Source: Streptomyces sp. NBC_00425
GTDB taxonomy: Bacteria > Actinomycetota > Actinomycetes > Streptomycetales > Streptomycetaceae
Length of the DNA stretch: 64,000 bases
Direction: 5' to 3'
NCBI RefSeq assembly: GCF_036030735.1
Contig: NZ_CP107928.1
Location: 2,232,001-2,296,000, forward strand
Part shown: piece after piece, positions 25,472 through 33,903 of the stretch
Layout: each line of letters begins with the position of its first letter
How positions within the stretch are numbered: position 1 is the first letter of the stretch
The notes under the pieces: model-generated
The model's database searches: none
What the model was told of the DNA's origin: nothing
What the model saw: the letters and a program-made list of their open reading frames with translations, nothing else
Program-made: the position numbers and the translations under genes

Positions 25472-25584
25472 CGCCTGAGGTCCGTCGTTCCTGAGCCCCG
25501 TCGCTCCTGAGGTCCGCCGCTCCAGAGGTCCATCGCTCCTGGGTCCGTCACTTCTGGGTCCGTCACTTCTGGGTCCGTCGCTCC
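25472..25584 (+). repeat. 15-16-base degenerate tandem repeats between the transporter and lysR
   Basis: About seven units of the type TCCTGGGTCCGTCAC or TTCTGGGTCCGTCAC; two adjacent units are identical. They lie within the 315-base divergent region, between the transporter start and the lysR promoter. Confidence 0.75.
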
Positions 25585-25709
25585 GGGCGGGCGGGGCCGG
25601 GACCCGCGAGAGCCCTCTCCATCGTCCCCCTCCGGTCCGTGATCGGGAATCCCGCACACCGCTCTCACTGTCATCACGGATCGCGATGACACGGATTAGG
25701 GTGGGAAGC

Positions 25710-26648
25710 GTGTACGACCCCTCCCATCTGCGCACCTTCCTCGCCGTGGCCCGGGCGCTCAGTTTCACGCAGGCGGCGCGGCGGCTCGGGCTGCGCCAGT
25801 CCACCGTCAGTCAGCACGTGCGGCGGCTGGAGGACGCGACCGGACGCGCCCTGTTCACCCGGGACACGCACTCGGTGGAACTGACCGAGGACGGTGAGGC
25901 CATGCTCGGTTTCGCGCACCGGATCCTGGACGTCCACGAGCAGGCCACCGCGTTCTTCACCGGCACCCGGCTGCGCGGCCGACTGCGCTTCGGCGCGTCC
26001 GAGGACTTCGTGCTGACCCGGTTGCCGGAGATTCTGGAGAGTTTCCGCTCCGATCACCCCGAGGTGGACCTGGAGCTGACGGTGGAGTTGTCCGGCACCC
26101 TGCACGAGCGGCTCGCCGCGGGAAAGCTGGACCTGGTGCTGGCCAAACGACGCCCCGAGGATCCGCGCGGTGAGCCGGTGTGGCACGACGAGCTGGTCTG
26201 GATCGGCGCGGAACGGCTGCGTCTGGACCCGGGGCGGCCGGTCCCGCTGATCGTGTTCCCGCCGCCGGGCATCACCCGCGCCCTGGCGCTGGAGGCGCTG
26301 GAACGCCAGGGGCGGTCCTGGCGGATCGTGTGCACGAGCGGAAGCCTCAACGGTCTCATCGCCGCGGCTCGCGCGGGCCTGGGCGTGATGGCCCACTCCC
26401 GGGGCCTGATCCCGCCCGGCCTGGTGCGGATCCCGGCCCGGGCCGGGCTGCCCGAGCTGGGCGGGGTCGACTTCGTGCTGGTGCACGGGCGCAGGCGGAC
26501 GTCGGCCGAGAGTGCCGCCGGCGCCCTGGCGGAGGCGATCCTGGCAGGCGGCGACCAGCTGCACCGGCACCCCGCAGCCCCGCGACCCGCAGCCCCGCCG
26601 CCGGCCGCCCCGCGACAGGCCCCGCACCCGCCCACCGCCCCGGGCTGA
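25710..26648 (+). CDS. LysR-family regulator of the BASS transporter
   Basis: 312 residues. The GTG start gives the typical VYDPSHLRTFLAVARALSFT beginning; an ATG eight codons earlier is possible. Winged helix with QAARRLGLRQSTVSQHVRRL, then a two-lobed effector domain starting LRGRLRFGASEDFV. After about residue 285 the tail is Ala/Pro-rich (HPAAPRPAAPPPAAP) and lies outside the fold. Divergent position indicates control of the transporter. Confidence 0.85.
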   Translation: MYDPSHLRTFLAVARALSFTQAARRLGLRQSTVSQHVRRLEDATGRALFTRDTHSVELTEDGEAMLGFAHRILDVHEQATAFFTGTRLRGRLRFGASEDFVLTRLPEILESFRSDHPEVDLELTVELSGTLHERLAAGKLDLVLAKRRPEDPRGEPVWHDELVWIGAERLRLDPGRPVPLIVFPPPGITRALALEALERQGRSWRIVCTSGSLNGLIAAARAGLGVMAHSRGLIPPGLVRIPARAGLPELGGVDFVLVHGRRRTSAESAAGALAEAILAGGDQLHRHPAAPRPAAPPPAAPRQAPHPPTAPG

Positions 26649-26916
26649 CCCCGAGGAAACCCGCCGTGCCGTACAGACCGCCAGCGGGAGGGGCGGGCGG
26701 CGTAAGCGGTACGGGGGGATTCGGTGGAGATTACGGTGCCGAAACTTACTCAACCGTCAGCATTGTGTCCGACCCTTCCCCATGTGAGCCCTTTTTCCCG
26801 CCCTGACCAGCGTGGACTGGAACGTCGCCCGCCTGCGCGCCCCTCCCGCCCCGACGCCGGGTGGGGTAGCTTTCACGGCGCTGTGCGGCCATGGGAAAGC
26901 GGGGTACGGAAGCGGG

Positions 26917-28752
26917 GTGGGAAGTTTGCGCGAGTTCACCAACCCTGCGTTGGCGCTGCCACCGCCGGTCGGCGGTCTGGCCGACGTCGTCTTCCAGCAC
27001 GCCCAGGACGACCCGCACTACGTCGCGCTCGGCCGCAAGGACGAGCACGGCGAATGGCGGGACGTCACCTCGGCCGAGTTCCGCGACGAGGTCCTCGCCC
27101 TGGCCAAGGGCCTCCTCGCCCAGGGCATCCGGTTCGGCGACCGCGTAGCGATCATGTCCCGCACCCGCTACGAGTGGACCCTGTTCGACTACGCCCTGTG
27201 GACCATCGGCGCCCAGGTGGTGCCGGTCTACCCCACCTCGTCCGCCGAGCAGTGCTTCTGGATGCTCTACGACGCCGAGTGCACGGCCGCCGTCGTCGAG
27301 CACGAGGACCACGCGATGACGATCGCCACCGTCATCGACCGCCTCCCCCAGTTGCGCCGGCTGTGGCAGCTCGACTCGGGCTGCGTGCAGGAGCTGTACG
27401 ACGCCGGCGCGGCCATCGAGGACGAGGTCGTCCACCGGCACCGCGAGGCGGTCACCCCCGACTCGACCGCGACGATCATCTACACCTCGGGGACCACCGG
27501 CCGGCCCAAGGGCTGCGTCGTCTCGCACGGCAACTTCATGTTCGAGGCGGACACCGTCATCGAGCGCTGGGAACCGGTGTTCCACTCCCGCAAGGGCGAC
27601 GAGGCGGCGACCCTGCTGTTCCTGCCGCTGGCGCACGTCTTCGGACGGATGGTGCAGATCGCCGCGATCCGCGGCAAGGTCCGCTTCGGCCACCAGCCCC
27701 AGCTGCACGCCTCCGCGCTCCTCCCCGACCTCCAGGCGTTCCGTCCGACGTTCTTCCTGGCGGTGCCGTACATCTTCGAGAAGGTGTACGGCGCGGCCCG
27801 GCGCAAGGCGGAGCGTGAAGGCAGGGCGGGGCCGTTCGAGAAGGCCGTGGACGTGGCCGTGCAGTACGCCGAGGCGGTCGAGGCGAAGGCGTGGGGCACC
27901 GGACCGGGCCCCTCGGCCGGGCTGCGCATGCAGCACCAGCTGTTCGAGAAGCTCGTCTACGGCAAGCTGCGCGCGGCCATGGGCGGCCGGGTGCGGCAGG
28001 CGATGTCCGGCGGCTCGGCCATGGACCGCAGGCTCGGCCTGTTCTTCGCCGGCGCGGGCGTGCAGATCTACGAGGGCTACGGCCTGACGGAGACGACGGC
28101 GGCGGCGACCGCGAACCCGCCCGGGCGCACCCGGTACGGCACCGTCGGTCAGGCCATCCCCGGCATGACCGTGCACATCGCGGACGACGGCGAGATCTGG
28201 CTGCGCGGCGACAACGTCTTCCAGGGGTACCTCAACAACCCCAAGGCCACCGACGAGACCCTGCACGACGGCTGGCTGGCCACCGGCGACCTCGGCGCCC
28301 TGGACGAGGACGGGTACCTCACCATCACCGGCCGCAAGAAGGAGATCCTGGTCACCTCAGGGGGCAAGAGCGTCGCGCCGGGGCTGCTGGAGGAGCGGGT
28401 GCGCGACCACCCCCTGGTCCACCAGTGTCTGCTGGTGGGCAACGACCGGCCGTTCGTGGCCGCCCTGGTCACGCTCGACCACGAGGCCGTCGAACACTGG
28501 CTGCAGATGCGCGGCAAGCCGCAGATGACGCCCGCGGAGCTGGTGCGCGACGCCGATCTGGAGGCGGAGGTGCGCCGGGCGGTGGTGGCCGCCAACACGC
28601 TGGTCTCGAAGGCGGAGTCGATCCGCACCTTCCGCATCCTCGGCCAGCCCTTCAGCGAGGAGCACGGGCTGCTGACCCCGTCGCTGAAACTGAAGCGCAA
28701 GGCGATCGAGAACGCTTACGCAAACGAGGTCGAGGCGCTGTACCGCTCCTGA
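26917..28752 (+). CDS. Long-chain acyl-CoA synthetase (AMP-binding)
   Basis: 611 residues from a GTG preceded by GGAAGCGGG. The adenylation P-loop IIYTSGTTGRPKG is at about 186-198, followed by FLPLAHVFGRM, the A5 motif YEGYGLTETTAAAT, the A7 motif GWLATGDLG and the A8 hinge LTITGRKKEILVTSGGKSV, all intact. This is a FadD15-type long-chain fatty-acid:CoA ligase. It stands alone; the aldo-keto reductase downstream starts after 125 bases and could share the transcript. Confidence 0.9.
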   Translation: MGSLREFTNPALALPPPVGGLADVVFQHAQDDPHYVALGRKDEHGEWRDVTSAEFRDEVLALAKGLLAQGIRFGDRVAIMSRTRYEWTLFDYALWTIGAQVVPVYPTSSAEQCFWMLYDAECTAAVVEHEDHAMTIATVIDRLPQLRRLWQLDSGCVQELYDAGAAIEDEVVHRHREAVTPDSTATIIYTSGTTGRPKGCVVSHGNFMFEADTVIERWEPVFHSRKGDEAATLLFLPLAHVFGRMVQIAAIRGKVRFGHQPQLHASALLPDLQAFRPTFFLAVPYIFEKVYGAARRKAEREGRAGPFEKAVDVAVQYAEAVEAKAWGTGPGPSAGLRMQHQLFEKLVYGKLRAAMGGRVRQAMSGGSAMDRRLGLFFAGAGVQIYEGYGLTETTAAATANPPGRTRYGTVGQAIPGMTVHIADDGEIWLRGDNVFQGYLNNPKATDETLHDGWLATGDLGALDEDGYLTITGRKKEILVTSGGKSVAPGLLEERVRDHPLVHQCLLVGNDRPFVAALVTLDHEAVEHWLQMRGKPQMTPAELVRDADLEAEVRRAVVAANTLVSKAESIRTFRILGQPFSEEHGLLTPSLKLKRKAIENAYANEVEALYRS

Positions 28753-28877
28753 GCCGGAAGCGGCCCCAGGTCTTGGACGGGCGGGGAGCGGGTACCGGAG
28801 AGGGAGGAATGCATCGACCGTCGTGATCGTTGACGATGGGAGTACCCCTTGACGGACAACCGAAGGATCAAGAGCTC

Positions 28878-29714
28878 GTGAGCAGCAAGGTCCCCCCGAT
28901 CATCCTCAACAACGGCGTCGAGATGCCCCAGCTGGGCTTCGGGGTCTGGCAGGTGCCGGACGACGAGGCGGAGCAGGCGGTCACCACCGCACTGGAGGCC
29001 GGGTACCGCAGCATCGACACAGCGGCGATCTACGGCAACGAGGAGGGCACCGGCAAGGCCCTCGCCGCCTCCGGCGTACCCCGCCAGGACCTCTTCGTCA
29101 CCACCAAGCTCTGGAACTCAGACCAGGGACACGACGCGACGCTGCGCGCCTTCGACGCCTCCCTGGAGAAGCTCGGCCTGGAGTACGTCGACCTGTACCT
29201 GATCCACTGGCCGAGGCCGGCCCGCGGCAAGTACGTCGACACGTACAAGGCCTTCGAGAAGCTGCTCGCCGACGGCCGCGTCAAGGCGATCGGCGTGTCG
29301 AACTTCCTGCCGGAGCACCTCGAGCGGCTGATCGACGAGACGTCGGTCGTGCCGGCGGTCAACCAGATCGAGCTGCACCCGCATCTGCAGCAGCAGGAGT
29401 CCCGTGCGTTCCACGCGGAGCGGGGCATCGCCACCGAGGCCTGGTCCCCGCTCGGCCAGGGCAAGGGGCTGCTCGAGGTCCCGGCGGTCGTGGCCATCGC
29501 CCGCAAGCACGACCGCTCCCCCGCCCAGGTGGTGCTGCGCTGGCACCTCCAGCTCGGCAACGTGGTCATCCCGAAGTCCGTGACGCCGTCGCGGATCAAG
29601 GAGAACATCGACGTGTTCGACTTCAGCCTGGACACCGAGGACCTCGCGGCGATCAGCGCCCTGAACGAGGACCGTCGCATCGGTCCGGACCCGGCCACGT
29701 TCGACGTCGGCTGA
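28878..29714 (+). CDS. Aldo/keto reductase
   Basis: 278 residues from GTG after AAGGA; an in-frame ATG lies 14 codons upstream. All four catalytic residues are in their motifs: Asp and Tyr in RSIDTAAIYGNE, Lys in VTTKLWN and His in LIHWP. The NADPH-binding VIPKSVTPSRIKEN is typical of the 2,5-diketo-gluconate reductase-like AKR5 group. Substrate unknown. A strong bidirectional terminator follows. Confidence 0.9.
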   Translation: MSSKVPPIILNNGVEMPQLGFGVWQVPDDEAEQAVTTALEAGYRSIDTAAIYGNEEGTGKALAASGVPRQDLFVTTKLWNSDQGHDATLRAFDASLEKLGLEYVDLYLIHWPRPARGKYVDTYKAFEKLLADGRVKAIGVSNFLPEHLERLIDETSVVPAVNQIELHPHLQQQESRAFHAERGIATEAWSPLGQGKGLLEVPAVVAIARKHDRSPAQVVLRWHLQLGNVVIPKSVTPSRIKENIDVFDFSLDTEDLAAISALNEDRRIGPDPATFDVG

Positions 29715-29725
29715 CGGTCCCCACC

Positions 29726-29765
29726 CGTGCCGGGGGCGCTCCCGTTCGGGGGCGCCCCCGGCACG
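29726..29765. terminator. Bidirectional terminator between convergent genes
   Basis: CGTGCCGGGGGCGC and GCGCCCCCGGCACG form a 14-base GC stem around a short loop, placed between the stop codons of the aldo/keto reductase and the SDR. Confidence 0.8.
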
Positions 29766-29777
29766 TCGCGGGGCTGG

Positions 29778-30479
29778 TCAGTTGGGCTGCCCGATCGGCC
29801 GGACGACGACGGTGTTGACGTCGACCCCGGCGGGCTGCCGGACGGCCCACACGACGGAGTCGGCGATCTGGTCGGCGGTCAGCAGCTGACCGGGCGGCAG
29901 GCTGCCGTAGCTGTCCCAGAACGGGGTCTCCACCCGGCCGGGCGCGATCAGCGTCACTCCTACGCCCCACTCGGTGACCTGGCGGCGGGTGTTCTCCGCG
30001 AGTCCGGTGACCGCGTACTTGGTCGCCCCGTAGAGGTTGCCCGGGGTGGGCACGAAGCCGGCGACGCTCCCGACCAGCACGATCCGGCCCCGGGTCTCCT
30101 TCAGCGCGTCGATCGACGCCCGGATGAGGAGCGCGGGGCCGAGGACGTTGGTCAGCACCATGTCGGTCCACCCGGCCGGGTCGCCCTCGGCCACCGAGTC
30201 GTGGGTGGCGGTCCCCGCGTTGGCGACGACCGTGTCCAGTCTGCCGTAGGCGTCGAGGGTACGGTCGACCGCCGACCGTACGCTGTCGTAGTCGGCGGCG
30301 TTCCCGGCGAACGTCGACAGCGCCTTCGGGTCGCCGAGGCCGGCGGCGAAGGCGCGCAGCCGCTCCTCGCCCCGGCCGGTGACGGCGACCCGGTGTCCGA
30401 GGTCCAGCAGTTGCCGTGCGACGGCGGCGCCGATGCCGCTTCCGCCGCCGGTGATCAGTGCGACCGGAGAGTCGGTCAT
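29778..30479 (-). CDS. Short-chain dehydrogenase/reductase
   Basis: 233 residues, ATG after AGGGGGA. Classical SDR: cofactor motif TGGGSGIG near residue 10, NAG in VVANAGTA, the catalytic serine in VLVGSVAG and YGATK with the catalytic Tyr and Lys. An arginine soon after the first motif (TGRGEE) suggests NADPH. Substrate cannot be inferred from the neighbours. Confidence 0.9.
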   Translation of the reverse strand: MTDSPVALITGGGSGIGAAVARQLLDLGHRVAVTGRGEERLRAFAAGLGDPKALSTFAGNAADYDSVRSAVDRTLDAYGRLDTVVANAGTATHDSVAEGDPAGWTDMVLTNVLGPALLIRASIDALKETRGRIVLVGSVAGFVPTPGNLYGATKYAVTGLAENTRRQVTEWGVGVTLIAPGRVETPFWDSYGSLPPGQLLTADQIADSVVWAVRQPAGVDVNTVVVRPIGQPN

Positions 30480-30710
30480 GGTTTCCCCCTGTGTCCCGCT
30501 GTTCGGTGCTCGGTGTTCGGTGTACCGCGGGGAGTCCATCAGCTGGAGCGCTCTCGAAGTCAAGTGCCTTCACAGGTAGGGCAGTAGGCGGCGGAGAAGC
30601 AGCGGCGCACCTGCGTCACGCCGAGACCGCCGACACCCGCAGAATCGCTCGCCGCCCCCTGACCACCGGCCGCTCACCGGGCACCGGGCACCGGGCACCG
30701 GATCACGCCG

Positions 30711-31649
30711 TCAGCCCGCCCGTACGGCGGTGTGCACGGTGTGGGCGGCGAGCACGTAGACATCGGACCGGCGATGCACGCTCGCCTCGTCGTCCGGGTC
30801 GAGGAGGCGGTCGACGGTGGCACGGTCGTCGGCGTCGAGCTCCTCGCCGAAGGCCTCGCGCAGCCGGGACAGGTTCGCGGCGACGTAGGCGCGGGCCCGG
30901 TCGGAGGCGGGCGCGGGCAGGTCGAGCAGGAAGCTGCGGCTACGGCTGTGCTTCAGTCCCGCGGCGCCGAGCAGCGCCGCCCAGTCCTCCGTCTCGGCGA
31001 CGGAGCCCGGCAGGTCGGCCCGCATCCGGGCGAACCACCCCGCCTCCAGCGCGTCCAGCCGCGCCTCGAGGCCCGGCCGCCCGAAGCCCGGGTCGCGCGG
31101 CAGGAACCGGGTGGGCAGTCCGCCCTCCATGATGGCCAGCGTTCCGCCGGGTCCCAGACGCTGCGCGAAGGCGGCCAGGGCGGCGCGCTGGTCACCCAGG
31201 TGATGCAGGCTGCGCCCGGCCCACAGCAGGTCGGCCGGGTAGTCCAACTCATCGAGCACGCCGGGCAGTTCACCGGCCAGGGTGCCGAACCGGTCGGCGT
31301 ACCCGAGCCGGGCGGCTCGTTCCCCGGCCCGCCGGAGCAGCGGCTCTGAGCCGTCGACCGCCATGACGCGCGCACCGGGGAAGGTCTCCGCGAAAAGACA
31401 GGAGACGACCCCGGGACCGCTGCCCGCGTCCACGATCAGCCCTGGCTCCGTCACCTCCTTCCCGAGCCAGGACAGGGCCCGCTCATAGAGGGGGGTGAAG
31501 AGTTCGGCCTGCGCCTCCAGATGCGGCGCCATCTCGGCCCAGTCGATGTCGGTGTGATGGCCGTGACCGTGCGGGTGGCCGTGACCGTGCGGGTGGCCTT
31601 GGCCGTGCGTGTTCTGGTCGGTGTGGGATGCGTGCGGGTGGTGCGCCAT
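30711..31649 (-). CDS. SAM-dependent methyltransferase with His-rich N-terminus
   Basis: 312 residues from an ATG preceded by GAGAGG. The first 33 residues are a His/Gly tract (HHPHASH, then GHPHGHGHPHGHGHH) of the type that binds nickel, zinc or copper. The methyltransferase fold follows: LIVDAGSGPGVVSC binds SAM, AVDGSEP, and LLWAGRSLHHL. The C-terminal half is helical. Reading is open without a stop for 140 further codons upstream through a 12-base repeat, but the ribosome site favours this start. Substrate unknown. Confidence 0.8.
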   Translation of the reverse strand: MAHHPHASHTDQNTHGQGHPHGHGHPHGHGHHTDIDWAEMAPHLEAQAELFTPLYERALSWLGKEVTEPGLIVDAGSGPGVVSCLFAETFPGARVMAVDGSEPLLRRAGERAARLGYADRFGTLAGELPGVLDELDYPADLLWAGRSLHHLGDQRAALAAFAQRLGPGGTLAIMEGGLPTRFLPRDPGFGRPGLEARLDALEAGWFARMRADLPGSVAETEDWAALLGAAGLKHSRSRSFLLDLPAPASDRARAYVAANLSRLREAFGEELDADDRATVDRLLDPDDEASVHRRSDVYVLAAHTVHTAVRAG

Positions 31650-31728
31650 GGCGGTCAGCCTCTCGTCCGGTGTGCCGTCAGCGTGTGCCGACGCACCGGT
31701 CGAGGGCCACTTCTGTTGCCGGGGCGGC

Positions 31729-31770
31729 AAAAAGACGGGTGCGGACGGCAAGCCGTTCCGCACCCGTTTT
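31729..31770 (-). terminator. Intrinsic terminator downstream of the GH6 gene
   Basis: CGGGTGCGGA and TCCGCACCCG plus an inner CGGC/GCCG pair form a long hairpin flanked by A-runs on the left and T-runs on the right, so it can end transcription in either direction. It follows the GH5-GH6 operon on the minus strand and shields the methyltransferase gene. Confidence 0.75.
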
Positions 31771-31895
31771 CCCGTCCGTTCCCCGGTCCGTTTTCCGGTC
31801 CGTTTTCCGGTCCGTTTTCCGGTCCGTTTTCCGGTCCGTTTTCCGGTCCGTTTTCCGGTCCGTTTTCCGGTCCGTTTTCCGGTCCGTTTCCGCGT
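31764..31895 (+). repeat. 12-base minisatellite, eight perfect and three imperfect copies
   Basis: CCGTTTTCCGGT is repeated perfectly eight times from 31788 to 31883, with two degenerate units before and one after. As the unit is a multiple of three, the minus strand reads (GKRT)n in frame with the methyltransferase downstream. TTTT runs make it much richer in T than the surroundings. Confidence 0.95.
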
Positions 31896-32109
31896 CCGGC
31901 GCAGCCGCCGCTGCGCCGGACGACGTCCCCGGATGAACGGAGCGACACGAGGGCTGGAGGGACCGGAGCGGCTGGACAGGACCCTCCCGGCCGTCGTCGA
32001 GTCCGGCCGTCGTCGAGTCGGCGATCCGCCGGGGCCCGGCCCGGGAGGGCCGGCCGCCCGGCGGATCACACCGAGCCCGGTTTCACGGCCGGGCGGATCC
32101 GCTCACCGG

Positions 32110-33843
32110 CTACAGCGCCGGGTACGCGTTCTGCATCAACTGCTGGAACTGGGCCGAGAACCAGTGCCCCGACAACGGTGCGTTCGCCAGGGAGCCCGAC
32201 ATGCTGTTGCCGTTGCGGGGGTTGCCCGTGTACGTCGGGTCGCACATCCGGTCGAAGCCCTTGCCCTCGTCGTTGGCGATGGCGGAGCTGGCGCCGTCGG
32301 ACTCACCCGGCGGCTTCATCCAGACGTACGCGTCGATCCCGGCGGCCGGAGCGGCCTTCGGGCGCTCGCCGAGTCCGGCGCCGGACTGGTTGCACCAGTT
32401 GCCGACGTGGATCCGACGGTCGTAGCGTCCGCCGTTCACATAGGTGTCCACGCTGGTCGTGGCGCCCGGACCGGCGGGCCGGGCGGAGCCGCCCCAGCCG
32501 TTGCGGGAGGTGTCGATCAGCATGCCGATGTTCGACCGGAAGCCGGTCGTGACCAGCTGGTTGCGGAACGCCTGGGCGTAGGACAGCTCATCGACGTACC
32601 GGTTCCAGTCCACCCACTTGGACTCACGGACCGACTTGCCGGCCACCGAGTCGTTGATGGTGAAGTTGTTCTCCTTCAGGGCGCTGTAGTTCGCCGTGTT
32701 GGTGATGAAGCCGTGCACGTCGTCGACGGTCGCGCCCTCGGCGGTCGCGGCCTGGAAGAGGATCTGGGCGGAGGGGACGAAGTTGTCGTCCCAGCCGAGC
32801 CAGCCGTGGTGACCGGCGTCGATGTAGTTGTAGACGTTGGGGACGGCGCCGAGCTTCTTCAGCGCGTAGCCGACGCCCTTCACGTAGTTGCCGTTGGCCT
32901 TCATGGTGTCGCAGGCGGGAGTGGCGGTCGCCCGGCTGCCCGTGTTGGTGACGAGGTTGGGCAGCGAGTCGATCTCGACGCTGGTGACGATCCGCAGGCC
33001 GGCGTACTTGCTGTCGGACAGGATCGCCGCGATCGGGTCGATGAACTGCGTCTTGTACTTGTCGATCTCCGTCGGGCCGAGCTCGCCGTTGGAGGCGAGG
33101 GCGGAGCAGTCACGCCCGGGGAGGTCGTATATGACCAGCTGGACGACTTCCTCGCCGCTGCCCTTCTGGGCGAGGGCCGCGTCCAGGTGGGCGCGCAGCC
33201 CCATGTGACCGCCGGCGCCGTTGATGGCGGCGATGCGGTCCAGCCAGATCCCGGTGGGCTGGTTGGAGACGCGGCTGCCGCCGGGCTCGGCGGCGGCGTT
33301 CGCCGACCATTCGGGGTTCACGTACACCTTGGCCCCGGCATAGGGGTTGTCGACCCTGGTGGACGGGGTGCCGGGGCCGGTGGGTCCCGGGTCGGTGGGG
33401 CCCGGATCGGTGGGTCCGGTCCCGCCGTCCACGTTGCAGGTGACCCCGTCGAGGGTGAACGCCGTGGGTACGGCGTTGCTGCCGCTGTAGGTTCCCTGGA
33501 ACCCGAAGCTGACCGAACCGCCGGTCGCCAGCGTCCCGTTGTAGGTCTCGTTGTTGGCGGTGACGGCCGTGCCGGACTGGGTGACCTTCGCGTTCCAGGC
33601 GTTGGTGACCTTCTGGCTGCCGGCGTACGCCCACTTCACCGACCAACTCGTCTTGGCGGCCGAGTTGTTGGTGACGGTGACGGCGGCTGTGAAGCCGCTG
33701 CCCCAGTCGTTCTGCACCTTGTAGTCGACGCTGCACGGGACGGCGGCGAGCCCCGAGTCACCGGGGACGACGGCGAGTGCCGTCCCCGAGGCGCCGGCGA
33801 CCAGCGCCAGCGCGGCGAGTACCGCTGTTCTGCTACGGCTCAT
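32110..33843 (-). CDS. Secreted GH6 cellobiohydrolase/exoglucanase with N-terminal CBM2
   Basis: 577 residues. Signal peptide 1-24, CBM2 about 36-136 (CSVDYKVQNDWGSGF...TCNVDG, one disulfide, surface Trp), a TDPGPTDPGPTGPG linker, then the GH6 domain. IYDLPGRDCSA (Asp245) and VEIDSLPNL (Asp292, catalytic acid) are the family signatures, as is YIDAGHHGWLGW. Large extra loops are typical of actinobacterial exoglucanases that act from the non-reducing end. It starts 60 bases after the GH5 gene on the same strand, so both share the promoter with the CebR-like box. Confidence 0.92.
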   Translation of the reverse strand: MSRSRTAVLAALALVAGASGTALAVVPGDSGLAAVPCSVDYKVQNDWGSGFTAAVTVTNNSAAKTSWSVKWAYAGSQKVTNAWNAKVTQSGTAVTANNETYNGTLATGGSVSFGFQGTYSGSNAVPTAFTLDGVTCNVDGGTGPTDPGPTDPGPTGPGTPSTRVDNPYAGAKVYVNPEWSANAAAEPGGSRVSNQPTGIWLDRIAAINGAGGHMGLRAHLDAALAQKGSGEEVVQLVIYDLPGRDCSALASNGELGPTEIDKYKTQFIDPIAAILSDSKYAGLRIVTSVEIDSLPNLVTNTGSRATATPACDTMKANGNYVKGVGYALKKLGAVPNVYNYIDAGHHGWLGWDDNFVPSAQILFQAATAEGATVDDVHGFITNTANYSALKENNFTINDSVAGKSVRESKWVDWNRYVDELSYAQAFRNQLVTTGFRSNIGMLIDTSRNGWGGSARPAGPGATTSVDTYVNGGRYDRRIHVGNWCNQSGAGLGERPKAAPAAGIDAYVWMKPPGESDGASSAIANDEGKGFDRMCDPTYTGNPRNGNSMSGSLANAPLSGHWFSAQFQQLMQNAYPAL

Positions 33844-33903
33844 GAGTGCGGGTTTCCTTCGTGGTCGAGGGTGTTGTCCGTTCTGCTGCTTGCCGGGTGG
33901 CGC

